Below are positions 59,681 through 64,000 of a stretch of 64,000 nt of DNA, piece by piece; position 1 is the first letter of the stretch; every line of letters begins with the position of its first letter. The notes under the pieces were generated by a model. That model was not told the DNA's origin. It ran no database searches and worked only from the letters and a program-made list of their open reading frames with translations. The translations under genes and the position numbers were made by a program. The stretch is from Curvibacter microcysteis. GTDB taxonomy: Bacteria; Pseudomonadota; Gammaproteobacteria; Burkholderiales; Burkholderiaceae_C. The stretch lies in the NCBI RefSeq assembly GCF_028649435.1, contig NZ_JAQSIN010000006.1, one strand, 5' to 3'.

Positions 59681-60433
59681 ATGACTTTCTCGCCCCCTCC
59701 TTCCTACCCAGCGTCTCGGGCGGTGCCGCCTCAGCCTGGACTTGATCGTCGGCAAGTGCCACGCATTCACCCGGTGTCGCCCAATGCCTACAACACGGCG
59801 GGTGCCACAGGTGCCAGAACCTCCAGTCTGGAGGAACTCAAGAGCAAGGCTCGCAAGCCCAGTGAGGCGAGTTTTTTCTATTTCGATCACCACTTTCAGT
59901 ACAACGCGGTGAAGGTTTTGCCGGGCGAGTTCTTTGTGGCGGATGAGAACTTGGTCATCATGACCGTGTTGGGGTCCTGCATTGCCGCCTGCATCTGGGA
60001 CAGCCGCACACTGGTGGGGGGCATGAACCATTTCATGCTGCCAGACGGAGAGGCCGGCGATTCCTCAGGCCGATATGGCTCCTACGCGATGGAGTTGTTG
60101 ATCAACGAGTTGATGAAACAGGGCGCGCGCCGTGAGACGATGCAGGCCAAGATTTTTGGCGGCGGTGCGGTGATGGCGAACTTCACCACCATGAACGTCG
60201 GGGAGCGCAACACCAAGTTTGTGCGTGACTACCTGCAGACCGAACGCATTCCTGTGGTGTCTGAGGATGTGCTGGACATCTACCCGCGCAAGGTGTGTTT
60301 CTTCCCCGTCACGGGCAAAGCCATGGTCAAGCGCCTGGCCCATGCCCATCCGGACACGCTGGCCCAAGAGAAAAAAGGCAATGTGGCCACTGTGGTGCAG
60401 ACCACCGCAGGTGGTTCTGTGGATCTGTTCTGA
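59681..60433 (+). CDS. cheD: Chemoreceptor glutamine deamidase CheD
   Basis: A 250-residue protein. The catalytic Cys and His are in VLGSCIAACIWDS and GGMNHFMLPD, with FGGGAVM and ERNTKFVRDYLQTERIPVV later. The first 60 residues are a Pro/Ser/Arg-rich extension not seen in compact CheD proteins. The C-terminus GGSVDLF resembles that of the small CheZ-like protein at 55.1 kb. CheD deamidates receptor glutamines and may stimulate CheY phosphatases of the CheC class in other bacteria. Confidence 0.94.
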   Translation: MTFSPPPSYPASRAVPPQPGLDRRQVPRIHPVSPNAYNTAGATGARTSSLEELKSKARKPSEASFFYFDHHFQYNAVKVLPGEFFVADENLVIMTVLGSCIAACIWDSRTLVGGMNHFMLPDGEAGDSSGRYGSYAMELLINELMKQGARRETMQAKIFGGGAVMANFTTMNVGERNTKFVRDYLQTERIPVVSEDVLDIYPRKVCFFPVTGKAMVKRLAHAHPDTLAQEKKGNVATVVQTTAGGSVDLF

Positions 60434-60450
60434 GAGTGATGGAATCAAAA

Positions 60451-61572
60451 ATGGGGATGAGTAAGAAGATCCGTGTGGTGGTGGTCGATGACTCGGCGCT
60501 GGTTCGAAGCCTGTTGTCCGAAATCATCAACCGCCAGCGTGACATGGAGTGTGTGGGAACGGCGAACGACCCCTTGATCGCCCGCGAGATGATCCGGGAG
60601 CTGAACCCCGACGTCATCACGCTGGACGTCGAAATGCCCCGCATGGATGGCATCGATTTTCTGGGCCGTTTGATGCGCCTGCGCCCCATGCCTGTGGTGA
60701 TGATTTCCACCCTGACTGAAAAGGGTGCAGAGGTCACGCTGCGTGCGCTCGAATTGGGCGCCATCGATTTCGTGGCCAAGCCGCGTGTGGGCCTGGCCAA
60801 CGGCATCAATGAACTGGCCAACCAGATCGTGGACAAGATCCGCGTGGCATCGGTGGCCCATGTGCGCCGTGGTCACCAAGAACTGTTGACCCACGCCATG
60901 AACACGGGCGCGCCTGCTGCGGCAGCTGCGCCGGCAGCCCCACGTCCCACGCCGACCTTGTTGGGGCGGTTGTCCACTGAAAAGCTGATCTTCATCGGCG
61001 CCTCCACGGGGGGCACAGAAGCCATCAAAGAGATTCTGGTGCGCATGCCAGCGGACTCGCCAGGCATCGTGATCACGCAGCACATGCCGCCAGGTTTCAC
61101 CACCAGTTTTGCGGCCCGACTCAATGGTCTGTGCCAGATCACGGTCAAGGAGGCCTCGCACGGCGAGCGCATCTTGCCTGGCCATGCCTACATCGCCCCG
61201 GGCGGCAAGCAATTCCGGGTGGATCGCAGTGGTGCCAACTACGTGGCTGTGGTTGAGGATGGAGAGCCGGTGAACCGGCACAAGCCCTCGGTCGAGGTGT
61301 TGTTCAAGTCCGGCGCTGCCTTGGTGGGGCGCAACGCCTTCGCCATCATGTTGACCGGCATGGGCAATGACGGTGCCCGCGCCATGCGCGAGATGAAGGA
61401 CGCGGGCAGCTACAACTACGCGCAGGATGAGGCCAGCTGCATTGTGTTTGGCATGCCCCGCGAAGCCATCGCCCATGGGGCCGTGGATGAAGTCCTGCCC
61501 CTGGACAAGATCGCTGGCGCTTTGTTGGCCAAACTGGGTGGGGCCAGCGACCGCCTGCACCACCGGATCTGA
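60451..61572 (+). CDS. cheB: Chemotaxis protein-glutamate methylesterase CheB
   Basis: A 373-residue response regulator with a receiver (RVVVVDDSALVRSLLSEII, ITLDVEMPRMDGIDFL, MISTLTEKGAE) and a methylesterase domain: catalytic Ser in FIGASTGGTEAIKEIL, His in VITQHMPPGFTTSFA and Asp in MLTGMGNDGARAM. An Ala/Pro-rich linker joins them. In-frame ATG codons at 60439, 60451 and 60457 compete; 60451 has the best-spaced GGA. Last gene of the chemotaxis operon. Confidence 0.95.
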   Translation: MGMSKKIRVVVVDDSALVRSLLSEIINRQRDMECVGTANDPLIAREMIRELNPDVITLDVEMPRMDGIDFLGRLMRLRPMPVVMISTLTEKGAEVTLRALELGAIDFVAKPRVGLANGINELANQIVDKIRVASVAHVRRGHQELLTHAMNTGAPAAAAAPAAPRPTPTLLGRLSTEKLIFIGASTGGTEAIKEILVRMPADSPGIVITQHMPPGFTTSFAARLNGLCQITVKEASHGERILPGHAYIAPGGKQFRVDRSGANYVAVVEDGEPVNRHKPSVEVLFKSGAALVGRNAFAIMLTGMGNDGARAMREMKDAGSYNYAQDEASCIVFGMPREAIAHGAVDEVLPLDKIAGALLAKLGGASDRLHHRI

Positions 61573-61577
61573 ACCTT

Positions 61578-61620
61578 CAGGCCGTCGGCGCGACCCAATT
61601 GGGGTAGCGCCCGCGGCCTG
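61578..61620. terminator. Nested hairpin between convergent cheB and uup
   Basis: Outer arms CAGGCCG (61578-61584) and CGGCCTG (61614-61620) enclose an inner stem built from GGCGC-G-ACCC and GGGGT-A-GCGCC (61587-61611). Energetically strong, but without a clear U-run on either strand. It sits in the 95-base gap where both genes end, so shared termination is likely. Confidence 0.5.
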
Positions 61621-61667
61621 CTGGAGAGGTGAGTCGGTATTGGCGGCGATCTGTGCCGCCAAGCGCG

Positions 61668-63572
61668 TCAGGCGGACAAAATTTCCCAGCGCTCCAAGGC
61701 GTTCATCAGGGCCTCTTCGATCTCGCTGTTGCGCACGCCCATTTGGGCGGCGCGAGCTGGATCCTCTGCGTAGAGGCGGCCATCCGCCAGTGCTGCCTGG
61801 ATCTGAGCTTGTTCCTTCTCCAGATCGGCAATCACCTGTGGCAGACCCTCCAGTTCGCGCTGCTCTTTGTAGCTGAGCTTTTTGCGTGCAGGGGTCGCTG
61901 CTTTGGCGGGGGCCGCTGGCGCACTGGTCGAAGTGGCCTCCGCTTTCGCTTCAGCCTTGCTGGTCTGCGCCTGGACCTTCTGTGCAGCCGCGTTGATGTC
62001 GCGCGCACGCTGGGACTGGGTCAGCCAATCCTGCACGCCGCCTTCGTATTCGCGCCAAAGGCCGTCGCCCTCAAACGCCAGCGTGCTGGTGACCACGTTG
62101 TCCAGGAAGGTTCGATCGTGGCTGACCAGGAAGACCGTGCCGTCGTAGTTCTGCAGCAGGTCTTCCAGCAACTCCAGGGTGTCGATGTCCAAGTCGTTGG
62201 TTGGCTCGTCGAGCACCAGCACATTGGTCGGCCGCGCAAACAGGCGTGCCAGGAAGAGCCGGTTGCGTTCGCCGCCCGATAAAGAGCGCACAGGGGAGTT
62301 CGCGCGCGCAGGCGAAAACAAGAAGTCGCTCAGGTAGCTCTTCACGTGCTTGCGCTGCTGGCCGATCTCGATCCACTCGCTGCCCGGGCTGATGAAGTCT
62401 TCCAGTGTGGCGTCGAGGTTGATGGCTTGGCGCATCTGGTCGTAGTAAGCCACTTGCAGATTGGCTCCTTGGCGCACCTTGCCTGAGTCCGCAGCCAACT
62501 CACCGAGAATCATCTTGAGCAGGGTGGACTTGCCTGCGCCATTCGGGCCGATCAGACCCACCTTGTCACCCCGCAGGATGGTGCCCGTGAAGTTGCGCAC
62601 AATCATGCGATCACCAAATGACTTGGATACCTCGGTCAGTTCGGCCACGATCTTGCCCGTGGGCGCACCCGAGGCGACATCCATCTTGACGCTGCCCAGC
62701 ACCTCGCGTCGGGCTGATCGCATCTCACGCAATTTCTCGAGTCGCCCGATGCGGCTTTGGCTGCGGGTGCGTCGCGCTTCAACGCCTTTGCGAATCCAGA
62801 TTTCTTCCTGGGCCAGCAGCTTGTCAGCCTTGGCCGAGATCACCGCCTCTTGAGCCAGCTGTTCTTCCTTTTGCAGCAGGTACTGAGCGAAGTTGCCAGG
62901 GTAGGAGCGCAAGTGACCGCGGTCCAGCTCAACGATGCGCGTCGCCACTTGGTCAAGGAAGGAGCGATCGTGGGTGATGGTGATGACACTGCCCTTGAAA
63001 TCCTTGAGCAAGCCCTCTAGCCATTCAATCGAGTCCAAATCCAAATGGTTGGTGGGCTCGTCCAGCAGCAACACATCAGGTTGGGTGACCAGGGCTTGTG
63101 CCAGGGCCACCCGCTTCTTGGTGCCGCCAGAGAGGCTGCCGATCACGGCTTGAGCGTCCAGGTGCAGACGGTGCAAGGTTTCATCGACGCGCTGCTCCCA
63201 ATTCCAGGCGTCATAGGCTTCGATCTGGGATTGCAGTGCGTCCAGGTCTACGCCGTCCGCGCCCGACAGGTATTGATCGCGCAAGGCGGCCACGGCAGCG
63301 AGGCCCTCGCTGGCCGACTCAAACACCGTGTGCGCTGGGTCCAGGTTGGGCTCTTGCGCGACAAAGGCAATGCGCAGACCCTGCTGCACTTGCAGGGTGC
63401 CGTCGTCGGGTTTCTCCAGGCCTCCGAGGATCTTGAGCAAAGAGGACTTGCCCGCGCCGTTGCGGCCAATCAGGCCGACGCGCTCCGCGGTTTCAAGTGA
63501 GAAGGTGGCGCCGTCGAGCAAAGCGACGTGCCCAAACGCCAAATGGGCGTCGAGAAGTGTAAGGAGTGCCAT
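61668..63572 (-). CDS. uup: ABC-F family ATPase Uup
   Basis: A 634-residue soluble protein with two ABC domains: Walker A GRNGAGKSSLL and GPNGAGKSTLL, signatures LSGGTKKRVALA and LSGGERNRLFLA, Walker B LLLDEPTNHLD and LVLDEPTNDLD. The interdomain linker contains KGVEARRTRSQSRIGRLEKLRE. The Ala-rich C-terminal tail and coiled coil (KLSYKEQRELEGLPQVIADLE) distinguish Uup from EttA and YheS. Uup acts on ribosomes and affects precise transposon excision. It marks the end of the flagellar-chemotaxis cluster. Confidence 0.93.
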   Translation of the reverse strand: MALLTLLDAHLAFGHVALLDGATFSLETAERVGLIGRNGAGKSSLLKILGGLEKPDDGTLQVQQGLRIAFVAQEPNLDPAHTVFESASEGLAAVAALRDQYLSGADGVDLDALQSQIEAYDAWNWEQRVDETLHRLHLDAQAVIGSLSGGTKKRVALAQALVTQPDVLLLDEPTNHLDLDSIEWLEGLLKDFKGSVITITHDRSFLDQVATRIVELDRGHLRSYPGNFAQYLLQKEEQLAQEAVISAKADKLLAQEEIWIRKGVEARRTRSQSRIGRLEKLREMRSARREVLGSVKMDVASGAPTGKIVAELTEVSKSFGDRMIVRNFTGTILRGDKVGLIGPNGAGKSTLLKMILGELAADSGKVRQGANLQVAYYDQMRQAINLDATLEDFISPGSEWIEIGQQRKHVKSYLSDFLFSPARANSPVRSLSGGERNRLFLARLFARPTNVLVLDEPTNDLDIDTLELLEDLLQNYDGTVFLVSHDRTFLDNVVTSTLAFEGDGLWREYEGGVQDWLTQSQRARDINAAAQKVQAQTSKAEAKAEATSTSAPAAPAKAATPARKKLSYKEQRELEGLPQVIADLEKEQAQIQAALADGRLYAEDPARAAQMGVRNSEIEEALMNALERWEILSA

Positions 63573-63792
63573 TGACCGCGATTATCCCGCTTGGCGGCGG
63601 TGGGGGTATCGCCGTGGCCTTGGGCTTCTCTATATATAGAGGCGATCACGCGCAATGCGGGGTGCCTTGCCCCCCCCACATCAGACAGGGATGTCTGGTG
63701 TCCCCGCGCGCCAGGAGGCCAGGTGCTCTCAGCCGCCTCAAGAGGTCTGCAGCCGGAGGAGGCAGCACAGGTTGAGAAGAATTTCGAAGTTC

Positions 63793-63822
63793 TTGCTTTG
63801 AGCCTGATTTCTTGTGTATACT
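63793..63822 (+). promoter_or_regulatory. Sigma70-type promoter P1 near the right edge
   Basis: TTGCTT (63793-63798), 18-base spacer, TATACT (63817-63822). It reads off the right edge with no coding sequence after it inside the window. Confidence 0.5.
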
Positions 63823-63954
63823 TGAGGGCTCGACTGATCAAACAGTCCTTCTGTGTAGCGGCTTCGGTGGCTGTGCGGAGGTTTGGTGAAGTGGTGGTGT
63901 GAAAGAGTTTCTTTTGTGCTGCGACGGAGCTGAAGAAAAAAAGTCTTCTTCGAG

Positions 63955-63984
63955 TTGACTGTGCTGCGAAAAGCGGTATATAAT
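63955..63984 (+). promoter_or_regulatory. Strong sigma70 promoter P2 at the right edge
   Basis: TTGACT (63955-63960), 18-base spacer, TATAAT (63979-63984), with an A/T-rich stretch just upstream (63934-63949) like an UP element. Near-consensus promoters in tandem after a long non-coding lead are typical of stable RNA operons, so an rRNA or tRNA operon probably starts just beyond the window. Confidence 0.65.
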
Positions 63985-64000
63985 TCGAGGCTCTGCTGAA

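Larger units (their letters stand above)
63573..64000. other. Right-end intergenic region
   Basis: A 428-base stretch without a convincing gene. It holds a perfect 14-base palindrome CTCTATATATAGAG at 63628-63641, close to where the uup promoter should be, and two promoters reading rightward. The base composition changes from GC-rich to AT-richer toward the right end. Confidence 0.5.

Noticed and set aside
63470..63841. Small open frames around the uup start and upstream gap
   Set aside because: No ribosome binding site, no motifs, and overlap with the uup start and its promoter region.
1..64000. Mobile elements, CRISPR arrays, tRNA or rRNA genes
   Set aside because: No transposase or integrase signature, regularly spaced repeat array, cloverleaf candidate or rRNA sequence was recognised when reading the window; only an inferred RNA-operon promoter at the right edge.

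Overview
The window is high-GC DNA from a flagellated betaproteobacterium. FlhB-FlhA-FlhF-FlhG-FliA order, CheZ together with CheB/CheR/CheD, and very tight gene packing fit Burkholderiales, most likely Comamonadaceae. This placement is inferred from gene content and codon style, not from an rRNA gene. Nearly the whole window is one flagellum, chemotaxis and flagellin-glycosylation supercluster.

Layout. 1-2.9 kb: 5' end of flgB (minus), then flgA, flgM, flgN and an EcsC-family gene (plus). 2.9-9.1 kb: fliA, a MinD-like flhG with a degenerate P-loop, flhF, flhA and flhB, overlapping each other on the minus strand. 9.3-12.3 kb: cheZ, cheY, motB, motA (minus). 12.4-36.4 kb: a sugar and acyl biosynthesis island inserted between motA and the flagellin genes. 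36.6-41.4 kb: fliC1, fliD, fliC2 (minus), then fliS and fliT (plus). 41.5-53.1 kb: fliE (minus) and fliFGHIJK, fliLMNOPQR (plus). 53.1-54.9 kb: a response regulator and a soluble REC-histidine kinase (minus). 55.1-61.6 kb: chemotaxis operon with a small CheZ-like protein, cheY, cheA, cheW, cheR, cheD, cheB. 61.7-63.6 kb: uup (ABC-F). 63.8-64 kb: two strong sigma70-type promoters firing off the right edge, probably toward an rRNA or tRNA operon.

The island is the most interesting part. Its plus-strand arm encodes a VioA-like sugar aminotransferase, two KAS III enzymes, a dedicated acyl carrier protein, a ketoreductase-type SDR, a NeuD/VioB-like acyltransferase and a Rieske oxygenase. Together they look able to build a short hydroxyacyl chain on a private ACP and place it on an amino sugar; the Rieske enzyme is the unexplained extra. 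The minus-strand arm has rfbF, rfbG and rfbH (CDP-4-keto-3,6-dideoxyglucose), a C-methyltransferase-like protein, a ThDP enzyme of the acetolactate synthase fold (YerE-like role possible), a NeuB-family synthase, an epimerase and three glycosyltransferases, two of them giant paralogues (1024 and 1213 aa). Location next to fliC/fliD suggests the product decorates flagellin. The stretch from about 14.9 to 20.9 kb is visibly more AT-rich than its surroundings and is probably imported.

No insertion sequence, CRISPR array, prophage, tRNA or rRNA gene was recognised inside the window. Most starts were set by Shine-Dalgarno spacing and overlap with the upstream gene; where two starts compete this is stated.
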